NCBI RefSeq assembly: GCF_000720325.1 | Contig: NZ_JOJM01000001.1 | Span: 1-64,000, forward strand | Length of the DNA stretch: 64,000 nucleotides | Source of the DNA: Streptomyces sp. NRRL B-1347 | GTDB lineage: Bacteria > Actinomycetota > Actinomycetes > Streptomycetales > Streptomycetaceae | Direction of reading: 5' to 3' | In this document: piece after piece, positions 42,109 to 50,462 of the stretch | Layout of the letters: each line of letters opens with the position of its first letter | How positions within the stretch are numbered: the stretch's first letter is position 1 | Translations under genes and position numbers: made by a program | The notes under the pieces: model-generated | Told to the model about the DNA's origin: nothing | Databases searched by the model: none | The model's input: only the letters and a program-made list of their open reading frames with translations

Positions 42109-42540
42109 CTAGTCGGCGGGGCCGATGAAGTGGAACGACCAGGCCTCGTTGGGCGTGTCGTCCTCCTGGGCCAGCTTGACGTGACTGCCGATGTACTCGG
42201 CGCGCACGACGAGCCCCTTGTCCGAGGTGATCTGGAGCCCGGACGGGGTGGGCTGGATCCGCCAGGGGGTCGGCGAACCCTGGCTGACGAAGACCTCTTC
42301 GCCGGTGTAGGTCAGGTACTGGTCGGACGGGCCGACGTAGGGACGTATGTGGTACTGCCCCGGCAGGTCCTCGCTGGCGCGCTCGATGACCCATTCCTGG
42401 GCGATCGGGGGGATCAGCTCGGGTGCCGCGATCACGGGCCGGCCGTGCTGGACGGCGTGCGGGGTGGGAGTGAGGACGATCCGGAAGCCGATGTGGGCTC
42501 CGATGACGTAGCGGCCGTTGGGAAGGTTGACATCGGGCAT
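42109..42540 (-). CDS. Beta-trefoil protein resembling I66 serine protease inhibitors
   Basis: A 143-residue protein with a three-fold repetitive beta pattern: LPNGRYVIGAHIGFRIVL, QEWVIERASEDLPGQYHIRPY, TPWRIQPTPSGLQITSD and the closing AWSFHFIG. This resembles the I66 family (cnispin-like) of serine protease inhibitors and ricin-like trefoils. There is no signal peptide. A neighbouring secreted serine protease gene makes an inhibitor role thinkable, but no inhibitory loop can be identified. GGAGG precedes the ATG by nine bases. Confidence 0.6.
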   Translation of the reverse strand: MPDVNLPNGRYVIGAHIGFRIVLTPTPHAVQHGRPVIAAPELIPPIAQEWVIERASEDLPGQYHIRPYVGPSDQYLTYTGEEVFVSQGSPTPWRIQPTPSGLQITSDKGLVVRAEYIGSHVKLAQEDDTPNEAWSFHFIGPAD

Positions 42541-42822
42541 GGCGTTTGTCCTCCGCTTCTTCGGGGCGGACAGGTGACGGATGCCACCGGCCTGTACACC
42601 GGCTCACTCTCACGGCACACCCGGCACCACAGGCAGACGAAATGCGGCCATGAGGGGCAGTGGCCCTAAATGCCCGTCAGATGGGCAGATATCGCCAACG
42701 TCTGCCGTGCAAGGGGAGGGTGAGGGGGCGCGCGATGCCACGCAGCGGCGCACACGCCATGCGCCCCGCCGACCGCGACCGCCCCGACAACGACCGGAAT
42801 GACGTCCGCGACCGACACCATC
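42541..42822. other. Non-coding interval upstream of the trefoil gene
   Basis: I see no gene here. The interval contains the promoter of the trefoil gene and then runs into dispersed repeat copy 3. Short runs of direct repeats are not evident. Confidence 0.5.
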
Positions 42823-42892
42823 CAGCCCGTCCGGCGTTTGAGGACGAGGCGCGGAGCGCCGATTCGGGGGTTCAAGGGGGCGGAGCCCCCTT
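42823..42892 (+). repeat. Dispersed Streptomyces intergenic repeat, copy 3, two-hairpin form
   Basis: The constant arm CCCGTCCGGCGTTTGAGGAC, then hairpin GGCGC-GGA-GCGCC, a CGGGGGT spacer, and a second hairpin AAGGGGGCGGAGCCCCCTT (42874-42892) followed by CGGGAAGGGGCGGG. The same two-hairpin order is seen at 57.5 kb on the other strand. It lies downstream of the LuxR-type gene and probably ends its transcript. Confidence 0.85.
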
Positions 42893-42930
42893 GTTCGGGA
42901 AGGGGCGGGCCTGGGGCGCGCCCGCGAGGC

Positions 42931-43602
42931 CTACCGCCCCCGCACCCGCACCCCCGCCTGGAAGCGAGACGTCGCCCCCACCCCGGCCATGAGCTCCGCG
43001 ACCCGCCGCCGATACGTCCGCAAGGACATCCCGAGCCGCCGGGCCCCGGCCTCATCGGTCAGGCCGTCGCTCAAGGCGCCCAGGACGAGGCGGGCCTCCT
43101 CGTCAAGGGCGGGCACGGACGCCCGCAGGGCATCGGCGAGCGGCTCGGCCGCCTCCCACGTGGCGTACAGCAGCGACCGCACCCCGTCGACGACCTCGGG
43201 CACCCGCACCACCGTGTACGTACGCGGCCCCCGGGACTCCGAACCGGCGAGGACGGCGATCCGCCGGTCGATGACGATGGCCTCGCGGGCGAGGGGCGCC
43301 GACGAGATGCGGACGTCCGCGCCGGACGCGGCGATCGCCGTGAGCCGCCGCTCCGAGTACGGGTCGCCGAGCGCCTGCCGCGTGTACACCTTGCGCATGA
43401 CGAGGCCGTCGCGCGGCGCGGGCTTCGGCAGGGGCGGGCGCTTGCCGTCGGCGAAGACGGCGTTGACGCCGCCGGACCAGGTGACCAGGTCGGCGGCCCC
43501 GCACAGGAACTCCTCGCGCGCGGCGGCGAACAGGTCCCCGGCGCGCAGCACCAGCTCGCGCTCCCCGCGCAGCGTGACGACGTCCTCGTACGCCCCGCTC
43601 AT
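42931..43602 (-). CDS. LuxR-type HTH regulator with TrmB/PLD-like sensor region
   Basis: A 223-residue protein. Residues 1-130 resemble the phospholipase-D-like/TrmB-type effector domain without catalytic motifs (TLRGERELVLRAGDLFAAAREEFLCGAADLVTW, REAIVIDRRIAVLAGSE). The C-terminal 60 residues are a LuxR-type HTH (LSDGLTDEAGARRLGMSLRTYRRRVAELMAGVGATSRFQAGV). Such regulators are common beside biosynthetic or oxidoreductase genes in Streptomyces. ATG 43602 is preceded by AGAGAGGTGAG. It is divergent from the aldo/keto reductase gene, 100 bp away, which is a likely target. Confidence 0.8.
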   Translation of the reverse strand: MSGAYEDVVTLRGERELVLRAGDLFAAAREEFLCGAADLVTWSGGVNAVFADGKRPPLPKPAPRDGLVMRKVYTRQALGDPYSERRLTAIAASGADVRISSAPLAREAIVIDRRIAVLAGSESRGPRTYTVVRVPEVVDGVRSLLYATWEAAEPLADALRASVPALDEEARLVLGALSDGLTDEAGARRLGMSLRTYRRRVAELMAGVGATSRFQAGVRVRGR

Positions 43603-43702
43603 CCCACTCACCTCTCTCTTGCTCGGGCGCCGGCGCGGCCCCGGCTGGCAACAACCTGCCACCCTCCCGCTCCCGGCTCCCACCGGCTCCAGAATCGTCC
43701 CC

Positions 43703-44596
43703 ATGCCGCACGAGAACACCACCCCGCACGAGACAGGGTCACCCGCCTCCGCAGCAGGACGCTGGACCGTGGGAGGCGACCTGCCGGTGAACCGCATGGG
43801 CTTCGGCGCGATGCGGCTGCCCGGCCGCACCTGGGAGGGCCCCGCGGGCGACCCCGAGGCGGCCGTCGCCGTGCTGCGCCGCGCCGTCGAACTCGGCGTC
43901 GACCACATCGACACGGCCGCGTTCTACTTCTACAAGGACCTGTCCGCCAACGCCTTCATCCGGCAGGCCCTGCACCCCTACCCCGACGACCTGGTGATCG
44001 CCACGAAGGTCGGCCCCGACCGCTCCCCGGACCACGACTGGCTCGACGCCGCGGGCCCCGCGAAGCTCAAGGCCGACGTGCACCGGAACCTGCGCCAGCT
44101 CGGCGTCGACCGCCTCGACCTCGTCTACCTGCGCTTCCTCAGCCAGGACGGCCCCGGCGAAGGCCGCTTCGAAGCCCTCGCCGAACTGCGCGAAGAGGGC
44201 CTCATCCGGCACCTCGGCGTCAGCAACGCCACCGCCGCGCAGCTCGCCGAGGCCCAGGCGATCGCACCCGTCGCCGCCGTGCAGAACCGCTACAGCCCGG
44301 TGTCCCGTGACGCCGAGGCCGACGCCCTGGTGGAACTGTGCGCCCGCCAGAACATCGCCTTCGTACCGTTCTTCCCGCTCGGCGGCGCGGGGGCCCCGCA
44401 CATCGCCGCGCTGCGCCGGGTCGCGGACCGGCACGGCGCGAGCCCCGCGCAGGTCGGGCTCGCCTGGTCCCTCTCCGTGTCCCCGGCGGTCCTCGCCATC
44501 CCCGGCACGTCCTCACCGGCACACCTGGAGGAGAACGTGGCGGCGGCCGCGCTCACCCTGGACACCGAGGACCTGGCGGCGCTCGCAGCCGCCTGA
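43703..44596 (+). CDS. Aldo/keto reductase
   Basis: A 297-residue (alpha/beta)8 NADPH-dependent oxidoreductase. The catalytic Asp-Tyr pair is in VDHIDTAAFYFYKD and Lys in VIATKVGPD; the usual active-site His position reads LVYLRFLSQDG, as in bacterial relatives with a changed fourth residue. Cofactor-binding C-terminal region: LAIPGTSSPAHLEENVAAAALTL. ATG 43703 starts a 25-residue polar leader before the conserved WTVGGDLPVNRMGFGAMRL. It is divergent from the LuxR regulator, which may control it. Confidence 0.9.
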   Translation: MPHENTTPHETGSPASAAGRWTVGGDLPVNRMGFGAMRLPGRTWEGPAGDPEAAVAVLRRAVELGVDHIDTAAFYFYKDLSANAFIRQALHPYPDDLVIATKVGPDRSPDHDWLDAAGPAKLKADVHRNLRQLGVDRLDLVYLRFLSQDGPGEGRFEALAELREEGLIRHLGVSNATAAQLAEAQAIAPVAAVQNRYSPVSRDAEADALVELCARQNIAFVPFFPLGGAGAPHIAALRRVADRHGASPAQVGLAWSLSVSPAVLAIPGTSSPAHLEENVAAAALTLDTEDLAALAAA

Positions 44597-44599
44597 CGC

Positions 44600-45046
44600 C
44601 TACAGGCCGAGGACCCGGACGTCCGTCGCGAGCGCCCGGAAGTACTCCTTCGGGTCCTCGACCATCCGCCGCTCCTTCAGATCGAGCAGCCCTGCCACGC
44701 CGGTCAGCTCCGCGGCGACCGTGCCGTCCGGCTTGGTGAAGACCTGCTCGACCCGGAAGGTCTTCCGCTCGCCCCACACGAACCGGCACGACACGGACAC
44801 CTCGTCCCCGGCCCGCAACTCACTGCGATACCGCAGCGTGTTCTCCAACGCCACCGGCCCGACGCCCTTCTCGATCAGATCCGCCTGCCGGATCCCCGCC
44901 TCCAACAGCATCGACCACCGCGCGTGCTCCGCGTACTGCAGATAGACGGCCTGATTCAAATGCCCCTGCGAGTCCGTCTCGTACCCCCGAACGACGATCC
45001 CGACGGAGTACGCCCCCGCTCCGGATCCCCCCTGCTGCTGCGCCAC
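44600..45046 (-). CDS. Acyl-CoA thioesterase (hotdog fold)
   Basis: A 148-residue 4-hydroxybenzoyl-CoA thioesterase-like protein (YbgC/FadM type). The long central helix is preceded by the catalytic loop YETDSQGHLNQAVYLQYAEHARWSMLLEAG, where the usual catalytic Asp position is replaced by Asn/Gln in the HLN-x-AVY variant of this family. The C-terminal strand is FVWGERKTFRVEQVFTK. GTG 45046 follows GAGGGAG. It is convergent with the aldo/keto reductase, with 3 bp between the stops. Substrate unknown. Confidence 0.85.
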   Translation of the reverse strand: MAQQQGGSGAGAYSVGIVVRGYETDSQGHLNQAVYLQYAEHARWSMLLEAGIRQADLIEKGVGPVALENTLRYRSELRAGDEVSVSCRFVWGERKTFRVEQVFTKPDGTVAAELTGVAGLLDLKERRMVEDPKEYFRALATDVRVLGL

Positions 45047-45148
45047 GGTGCTCCCTCTTCTGTGCGGTACACGCCTTGCAGGGCATTCAACTCCACACGA
45101 CTTCCCGGCATTCCAGACCGAGCTCCCCGGGCCTGCCCACCCCCCGGG

Positions 45149-45286
45149 GTGAGCCAAGCCGGGAAGACCGCCTACCACGCCACGAGGGCGTCCGCGGCGG
45201 CCAGCACCACGATCGCCGCCCGCGCCCAAGCGGCTTTAATCAAGAAAATATTCGCAGACCTTGATGAAAGACGAGGCATGCGATGA
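45149..45286 (+). CDS. Possible small protein upstream of the frameshifted gene
   Basis: A 45-residue reading frame from GTG 45149, SQAGKTAYHATRASAAAS, ends in an amphipathic ALIKKIFADLDERRGMR. Its stop overlaps the next ATG by four bases (ATGA), a common sign of a co-translated pair. The last 60 bases (GGCTTTAATCAAGAAAATATTCGC and following) are AT-rich compared with surroundings. There is no clear ribosome site, so it may be only a remnant or chance frame. Confidence 0.3.
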   Translation: MSQAGKTAYHATRASAAASTTIAARAQAALIKKIFADLDERRGMR

Positions 45287-45743
45287 GTGACGACAAGCTG
45301 TCGGTTATCCCGAGCAATCCGCACTGGCAGCCCGGCCAGGATGCGGCCGACCGGGCCGCCGCAGTTCTCACGGAGTTCGCCACCGGGAGCGGTGACACCG
45401 GCGAGGTCGAGGTGATGTGGTACGACACAGCCACCTTCGTCGACTGCGGTGCGAACCTGGACAGGATCGAATGCCCTCGCTGCGACGCTCCCCTCGACAT
45501 CGGATGGTGGGCGGACCGGATGGGAACGCACGGCGAGAGCGGCTTCGCTGATCTCACGGTCACTGTGCCTTGCTGCGGGGCCCACACGTCTCTGAACGTA
45601 CTGAACTACGACTGGCCGTGTGGTTCGCTCAGTTTGAGATCACTGTCCGGAACCCGCAGCGGGACTGGTTCAGTGAGGGGGAACTCGCTTTGGTCGCTGA
45701 GGCGCTGGGGCAGCCTGTGCGCCAAGTCAAGGCGCATGTCTGA
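45283..45743 (+). pseudogene. Frameshifted conserved hypothetical gene
   Basis: The first 112 codons (SDDKLSVIPSNPHWQPGQDA, ECPRCDAPLDIGWWADRMG, VPCCGAHTSLNVLNYDW) look genuine, with a CPRC/PCCG zinc site, and a GAGG ribosome site precedes the ATG. After TGGCCGTG (about 45614-45622) the frame becomes low-complexity. The +1 frame instead gives a sensible end (FEITVRNPQRDWFSEGELAL ... QPVRQVKAHV) stopping at 45743. One missing base near 45620 explains both. Proteins of this type are small acidic proteins often found singly in Streptomyces; function unknown. Confidence 0.6.
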
Positions 45744-45875
45744 GCCTGCGGTTCAGGCGCGCTGCGTGAACGCCTCAACCGCATAGGGCCATGGGGCGGC
45801 CGGGGGTGCATCCCTGCCGCCCCGTTGCGGTGCCTGGAGAGGCCGATGTCAGTGGGGTGCGGCACCATCGGAGGC

Positions 45876-46508
45876 ATGGCCAAGCCGACTACCGCCGCGC
45901 AGCGGCGCATCATCGCGGAGGCGGACCCCGTGACGGGGCGCCTGCGTGGGACGGAGGCGCAACTCACCGCGCTGGTGCGGCTCCAGCTGGCCTTCCGGCA
46001 CCCCCGTCCGCCGCACGCGTACTTCCTGACACCCGCGGGCCACCGCGTGCGGGAGGAGCCGGCGGGGGCCGTCCCCGAGACGGCGCCGGTGGAGGCGGAG
46101 TCCGGGGTGTTCGCGGCCCGCACCGGCACCGAGCAGGACCGGCCCGGCGAGGACGGGCCCGCGCGGGCCCGGGAGGTGCGCGGCGCCTGGCTCGGCATCG
46201 TCGAGATGCGGCGCATGACGAACCCCGGCGGCGACCGGGAGACGCCCTGCGCGTGGGAGCGGGCGCACCAGGTGCGGGCCGTGGCGATAGCCCTGGAGGC
46301 GGCGGGCCGGACGCCGGCGGGGCCCGGCCGGGAGGGGTACCGCGTGGTGGACGCGGTGCAGCCGGACGTGGTCGAGGTGCGGGAGGAGACGAGCGAAGGC
46401 GTGCGGGCCTGCGGCGCGGTCCTTGAGCGGGCGGGGTGGCTGGTCAGCGAGCACGGCGACGCCCGGACGGGACGGCGGTACGTTCTGGTGTCCCCACGCC
46501 GGGCTTAG
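45876..46508 (+). CDS. Conserved hypothetical protein
   Basis: A 210-residue protein. The N terminus (AKPTTAAQRRIIAEADPVTGRLRGTEAQLTALVRLQLA) looks like a DNA- or peptide-binding helix pair; the central part is Pro/Glu/Gly-rich; the C-terminal GVRACGAVLERAGWLVSEHGDARTGRRYVLVSP repeats a two-strand pattern. I do not recognise a named family. ATG 45876 is directly preceded by GGAGGC. It is convergent with the histidine phosphatase. The third-codon GC bias supports that it is coding. Confidence 0.55.
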   Translation: MAKPTTAAQRRIIAEADPVTGRLRGTEAQLTALVRLQLAFRHPRPPHAYFLTPAGHRVREEPAGAVPETAPVEAESGVFAARTGTEQDRPGEDGPARAREVRGAWLGIVEMRRMTNPGGDRETPCAWERAHQVRAVAIALEAAGRTPAGPGREGYRVVDAVQPDVVEVREETSEGVRACGAVLERAGWLVSEHGDARTGRRYVLVSPRRA

Positions 46509-46554
46509 CTCCGGTCCTGCCCCATCGCGCTCCGCGCGAGCGCGATGGCGCGAT

Positions 46555-47154
46555 CTACGCCGACGGCCGGAGGTTCCAGGTGGCCACCACCGGGCGGCCG
46601 TGTTCGTAGCTGAGGCGGCTCACCGTGCCCGTGGCCAGTTGGAAGTGGGCCCCCGCCGACGGCGGGAGGCACAGGCGGCGGGCGGCGAGGACGCGGAGGA
46701 AGTGGCCGTGGGCCACGAGGAGCACGCTGCCCTCCGTGTTGGCGAGGGCCGCGTCGACCTTGGCCAGCATGCGGTCGGCCCGCGCGCCCACCTGCTCGGG
46801 GGACTCGCCCGGATGCTCGGGCGGACCCGCGGCGACGCCGTCCGTGAACAGGAACCAGTCGGGCCGCGTCCGGTGGATCTCCACCGTCGTCACGCCCTCG
46901 TACGCCCCGTAGTCCCACTCGGCCAGGTCGTCGTCCACGCGCGCGTCCGCGAAGCCCGTGAGCGCCGCGGTCTCGCGGGCCCGCAGGCGCGGGCTGGTGA
47001 ACGCCGCGTCGACCCGGTACCTCCCGATCAGCGGCGCAAGCGACCGCGCCTGCTCGCGGCCGTGCTCCGTGAGGGGGATGTCCGTCCAGCTCGTGTGCTG
47101 CCCGGACAGGGACCATTCGGTCTCGCCGTGCCGGACCAGGAGGAGATCACCCAT
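46555..47154 (-). CDS. Histidine phosphatase (phosphoglycerate mutase-like)
   Basis: A 199-residue branch-1 histidine phosphatase. The phosphorylated His is in LLLVRHGETEWSLSGQHTSWTDIPLT, a second Arg in SPRLRARETA, the acid in DLAEWDYGAYEGVT and the second His in LLVAHGHFLRVLAARRL. These match the broad-specificity or phosphoglycerate mutase-like proteins of actinobacteria. ATG 47154. Its neighbours give no clue to its substrate. The gene follows a flavin monooxygenase gene in the same direction with an 87-bp gap. Confidence 0.92.
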   Translation of the reverse strand: MGDLLLVRHGETEWSLSGQHTSWTDIPLTEHGREQARSLAPLIGRYRVDAAFTSPRLRARETAALTGFADARVDDDLAEWDYGAYEGVTTVEIHRTRPDWFLFTDGVAAGPPEHPGESPEQVGARADRMLAKVDAALANTEGSVLLVAHGHFLRVLAARRLCLPPSAGAHFQLATGTVSRLSYEHGRPVVATWNLRPSA

Positions 47155-47241
47155 GTGCGTTCCGTTCTGCTCGGTTCCGCTCAGTGCGAACCGCGCGGAG
47201 GGTGCTCGTATTCCATGATCCGTACGTCATGGAGAGGGGGC

Positions 47242-48462
47242 TCACCCGCGCCGCAGCTCCCGCCCGCCGAAGGCTCCCGCGCCGTCCGCCCGCTGCCACC
47301 ACGCCTCCATGCCGCCCTGGCCGAGGGAGCGCCAGTCGGGGGTCTCCTGCACCAGGGCGCGGCCCAGGCGCCGCCCCAGGTCGACCATGGTGCGGCCCGC
47401 GACGGTGCGGTCGGCGTCGTAGGAATCCAGGGCGTCCGGCCAGGTCACCGCCGTGGTGATGGCGGACTCCAGGACGGTGGCGTCCTGGAGGGCCTTCACC
47501 GCGCCCGCGCCCGTGTGCGGACGGGCCACCGTCGCCGCGTCGCCCGCGAGCAGCACCCGGCCCTCGGTGTAGCGCGGCGCCGTGTAGTCGTACATGGGCT
47601 GGACGAACACCTCGGCCGGTGCGGTGGCGCGCACCACCGCTCCCCAGTAGGGCGGGAGCAGCACGTCGGCCACGTACGCCAGATGGCCGCTCAGGGCGTC
47701 CGTGAGGGTGCCGGGCGGCAGGCTCCGCGGATGGTCGAAGCCCAGGTCCGCGTCCAGGCCGCGGGGCGGCGCCGTGTACAGCACCCAGTTCACCCGCCGC
47801 CCGCCCGTCCCGTCGGGGATGCGGTAGAGGATCACGTGGCCGCCGTCGAACACGGCGTACACGCAGTCCTCTACGCCCCACAGGTCCGGCTCCGACAGGC
47901 GCTCCTCCGGGTACGCGCCGCGCCACGCCAGATAGCCCGCGTACTCGGCGCGCACGCCGGGGAACGCCGCCTCGCGCACCACCGAGCGGTAGCCGTCCGC
48001 GCCCACCACCACGTCGAAGCGCTCCGTGCCGTCGTCCGTCTCCACCACGGCCCCTCCCGGGCAGGCCCGCACCCCGGTGACCGCGGTGGCGGTGCGGAAC
48101 GTGACCGTCTCGGGCACCCGGCGCCGCAACTCGCCCCACAGCGGACCCCAGTTGTACGTCCGGAACGGGAAGGGCATCACCGCGACCGCGTGCCCGCGCG
48201 GGTCAGCCGCCGCGTCGTCGCGCACGTACCAGTGGCGTCTGACGAGCTGCACCCACTGCATGTCCGCGTCCAGGTAGCCCGCCGACTCCAGCTCCGCGTA
48301 GCGGGAGTTGTGGACGGCGAGGCCCACGCCCCGGTCGGCGAGGCGGCCCGCGGCCCGCTCGTACACGGTGATCTCGTCCGCGCCGCCCCGGTGCGCGGCC
48401 AGTGCGGCCGCGCAGCCCGCGACGCTGCCGCCCACCACGGCGACCCTGCCTGAGTGCATCAT
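47242..48462 (-). CDS. FAD-dependent monooxygenase
   Basis: A 406-residue group A flavoprotein hydroxylase. FAD motifs: VAVVGGSVAGCAAALAAHRGG (GxGxxG type), the middle DG motif FDVVVGADGYRSVVR and the late GD motif EGRVLLAGDAATVARPHTGAGAVKALQDA. Substrate region: YLAWRGAYPEERLSEP and an aromatic loop VNWVLYTAPPRG. Relatives hydroxylate aromatic acids or 2,6-dihydroxypyridine; specificity is not known. AGGA lies seven bases before ATG 48462. It may be co-transcribed with the histidine phosphatase. Confidence 0.88.
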   Translation of the reverse strand: MMHSGRVAVVGGSVAGCAAALAAHRGGADEITVYERAAGRLADRGVGLAVHNSRYAELESAGYLDADMQWVQLVRRHWYVRDDAAADPRGHAVAVMPFPFRTYNWGPLWGELRRRVPETVTFRTATAVTGVRACPGGAVVETDDGTERFDVVVGADGYRSVVREAAFPGVRAEYAGYLAWRGAYPEERLSEPDLWGVEDCVYAVFDGGHVILYRIPDGTGGRRVNWVLYTAPPRGLDADLGFDHPRSLPPGTLTDALSGHLAYVADVLLPPYWGAVVRATAPAEVFVQPMYDYTAPRYTEGRVLLAGDAATVARPHTGAGAVKALQDATVLESAITTAVTWPDALDSYDADRTVAGRTMVDLGRRLGRALVQETPDWRSLGQGGMEAWWQRADGAGAFGGRELRRG

Positions 48463-48507
48463 CGAGCCATCCTGACAGGACGGGTGACGTCCTGTCATGA
48501 CTGTCGG

Positions 48508-49119
48508 TCAGCGCATGGATACACCGCGTCCGGCGAAGAACGGCTCGAACTCCGCGCGCGGGAGCTGTGCCGTGCGCGTGGGCGCGTCGATCCCCGACGG
48601 GTTGTGGAAGTGCAGGCTCCCGTCCGCCGTGCGCGCCGTGACCAGGACCAGGTGCCCGCCCCTGCCGGGCGCCGGGCGCTCCGGGCGGCGGATCTCGAAG
48701 TGCACGGACGTGATGACCGTGTGCCCGGTGTCGACGAGGTCGACCACCTCGTCGAGCGTCAGCCGGCGGTGCACCGACGCCTCGATGCCGTGCGTCTCGC
48801 GCGCGTACTCGACGAACGGCGCGTAGATCAGGCCCTTGATCGTGCCGTCGTGCGGGTCCTCCGTGTACGCGCCGTACTTCAGGGCCCCGTCGCGCAGCTC
48901 GAAGAGCGACGGGGCGTCCGGGCCGAGCGCCATCCGCAGACAGGCGAGCCCGCACAGGTGCTTGCACCAGCGCGCGTAGTCGTCGAGCGTGGCCGCGCCC
49001 GAATCGCGCCAGGCGGGGTCGTCGGCGGCGTCGTGGCCCTCGTACACGATCTTCCCGACCAGGCCGGGCGAGGCGAACTGGGTCAGGGACGGGACCTGGC
49101 AGGTGGGGCAGGCGGCCAC
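48508..49119 (-). CDS. C39-like/papain-fold cysteine peptidase
   Basis: A 203-residue protein of the peptidase C39-like family. The nucleophile is in YARWCKHLCGLACLRMALG, the His in GRGGHLVLVTARTADG and the third residue in LHFHNPSGIDAP. The N terminus has a CPTC pair. No signal peptide is present, so it acts inside the cell, perhaps processing a peptide product; no bacteriocin precursor is seen nearby. It lies between the monooxygenase and aminotransferase genes, all on the minus strand. Confidence 0.8.
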   Translation of the reverse strand: MAACPTCQVPSLTQFASPGLVGKIVYEGHDAADDPAWRDSGAATLDDYARWCKHLCGLACLRMALGPDAPSLFELRDGALKYGAYTEDPHDGTIKGLIYAPFVEYARETHGIEASVHRRLTLDEVVDLVDTGHTVITSVHFEIRRPERPAPGRGGHLVLVTARTADGSLHFHNPSGIDAPTRTAQLPRAEFEPFFAGRGVSMR

Positions 49120-49166
49120 GGGCGTGCTCCTCGTCGCGGTGGCGGCCCCGGTCGAGGCCGCGGAGG

Positions 49167-50378
49167 CTACTGGCGATAACCGCTCAGGAAGCGGCCGATG
49201 CGGCTGATCGCCGCGTCGAGGTCGTCAGCGTACGGGAGCGTCAGGATGCGGAAGTGGTCCGGGTGCGGCCAGTTGAAGCCGGTGCCCTGGACGACCTGGA
49301 TCTTCTCCTGGAGGAGCAGGTCGAGGACGAACTTCTCGTCGTCGTGGATGGCGTGCACCTTGGGGTCCAGGCGCGCGAAGGCGTACAGGGCGCCCTTCGG
49401 CTTCACACAGCTGACCCCGGGGATCTCGTTGAGCTTCTGCCAGGCGCGGTCGCGCTGCTCGTGCAGGCGGCCGCCCGGCGCGGTCAGCTCGTGGATGGAC
49501 TGCCGGCCGCCGAGCGCGGCCTGGATCGCGTACTGGGCGGGCGCGTTGGCGCACAGGCGCATGGAGGCCAGCATCGTCAGGCCCTCCAGATAGTCCCGCG
49601 CGTGCTGCTTGGGGCCCGTCACGACCAGCCAGCCGGAGCGGAAGCCCGCCACCCGGTACGTCTTGGAGAGCCCGCAGAAGGTGAGGACCACCAGGTCGGG
49701 GGCCAGCGCGGCGACGCTGTGGTGCACCGCGTCGTCGTACAGGATCTGGTCGTAGATCTCGTCGGCGAACACCATCAGGCCGTGCCGCCGTGCCAGGTCG
49801 AGGATGCCTTCGAGGACCTCGCGCGGGTAGACGGCGCCCGTCGGGTTGTTCGGGTTGATGATCACGACGGCCTTGGTGCGGTCGGTGATCTTCGCGGCCA
49901 TGTCGTCGAGGTCGGGGTACCAGTCGGCCTGCTCGTCGCACAGGTAGTGCACGGCCTTGCCCCCGGAGAGGGTGGTCACGGCCGTCCACAGCGGGAAGTC
50001 GGGAGCCGGGATGAGGACTTCGTCGCCGTCCTCAAGGAGCGCCTGCACGGCCATCGTGACCAGCTCGGACACGCCGTTGCCGAGAAAGACGTCATCTACG
50101 GAGACGTCGTCGATGCCCAGCGCCTGGTAGCGCTGCGCCACGGCGCGGCGGGCGGAGAGGACGCCCCGCGAGTCCGTGTAGCCGTGGGCGCTCGGGAGCA
50201 TCCGGATCATGTCCTGGACGATCTCCTCGGGCGCCTCGAAGCCGAACAGGGCCGGGTTGCCGGTGTTCAGGCGCAGCACGCTGTGGCCCGCCTCCTCCAG
50301 GGCGTTCGCGTGCTCGATGACCGGGCCCCGGATCTCGTAACAGACCTCGCTGAGCTTGCTGGACTGCCGGAACTCCAT
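49167..50378 (-). CDS. PLP-dependent aminotransferase (AlaA/AspC-like)
   Basis: A 403-residue fold-type I aminotransferase. Internal PLP lysine is in LTFCGLSKTYRVAGFRSGWLVVTG, the Asn-Asp pair in VIINPNNPTGAVYPRE and LMVFADEIYDQILYDD, and the C-terminal Arg in HFRILTLP. Closest group by feel is AlaA-like alanine/valine-pyruvate aminotransferase. ATG 50378 begins MEFRQSSKLSEVCYEIRG, the conserved start. It is divergent from an HxlR regulator with a palindrome in the shared promoter, so regulation by HxlR is likely. Confidence 0.92.
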   Translation of the reverse strand: MEFRQSSKLSEVCYEIRGPVIEHANALEEAGHSVLRLNTGNPALFGFEAPEEIVQDMIRMLPSAHGYTDSRGVLSARRAVAQRYQALGIDDVSVDDVFLGNGVSELVTMAVQALLEDGDEVLIPAPDFPLWTAVTTLSGGKAVHYLCDEQADWYPDLDDMAAKITDRTKAVVIINPNNPTGAVYPREVLEGILDLARRHGLMVFADEIYDQILYDDAVHHSVAALAPDLVVLTFCGLSKTYRVAGFRSGWLVVTGPKQHARDYLEGLTMLASMRLCANAPAQYAIQAALGGRQSIHELTAPGGRLHEQRDRAWQKLNEIPGVSCVKPKGALYAFARLDPKVHAIHDDEKFVLDLLLQEKIQVVQGTGFNWPHPDHFRILTLPYADDLDAAISRIGRFLSGYRQ

Positions 50379-50415
50379 GCGGTGTGCCTCCCGTAGCGTG
50401 GGTTCCTTGGTTTTA

Positions 50416-50455
50416 CCAAGCTTGAGCTTGGAAAGTCCAACAGCTTGTCTACACT
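50416..50455. promoter_or_regulatory. HxlR operator and leaderless promoter
   Basis: A perfect 16-bp palindrome, CCAAGCTTGAGCTTGG (50416-50431), contains TTGG of a -35-like TTGGAA. TACACT (50450-50455) follows after 16 bp and lies seven bases before ATG 50463, which has no Shine-Dalgarno. The site also sits 38 bp before the aminotransferase start. Confidence 0.6.
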
Positions 50456-50462
50456 GCGACGC

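Noticed and set aside
44924..45286. 120-codon frame from ATG 44924
   Set aside because: Most of it is antisense to the thioesterase gene; only the last 45 codons could be real and these are listed separately with low confidence.
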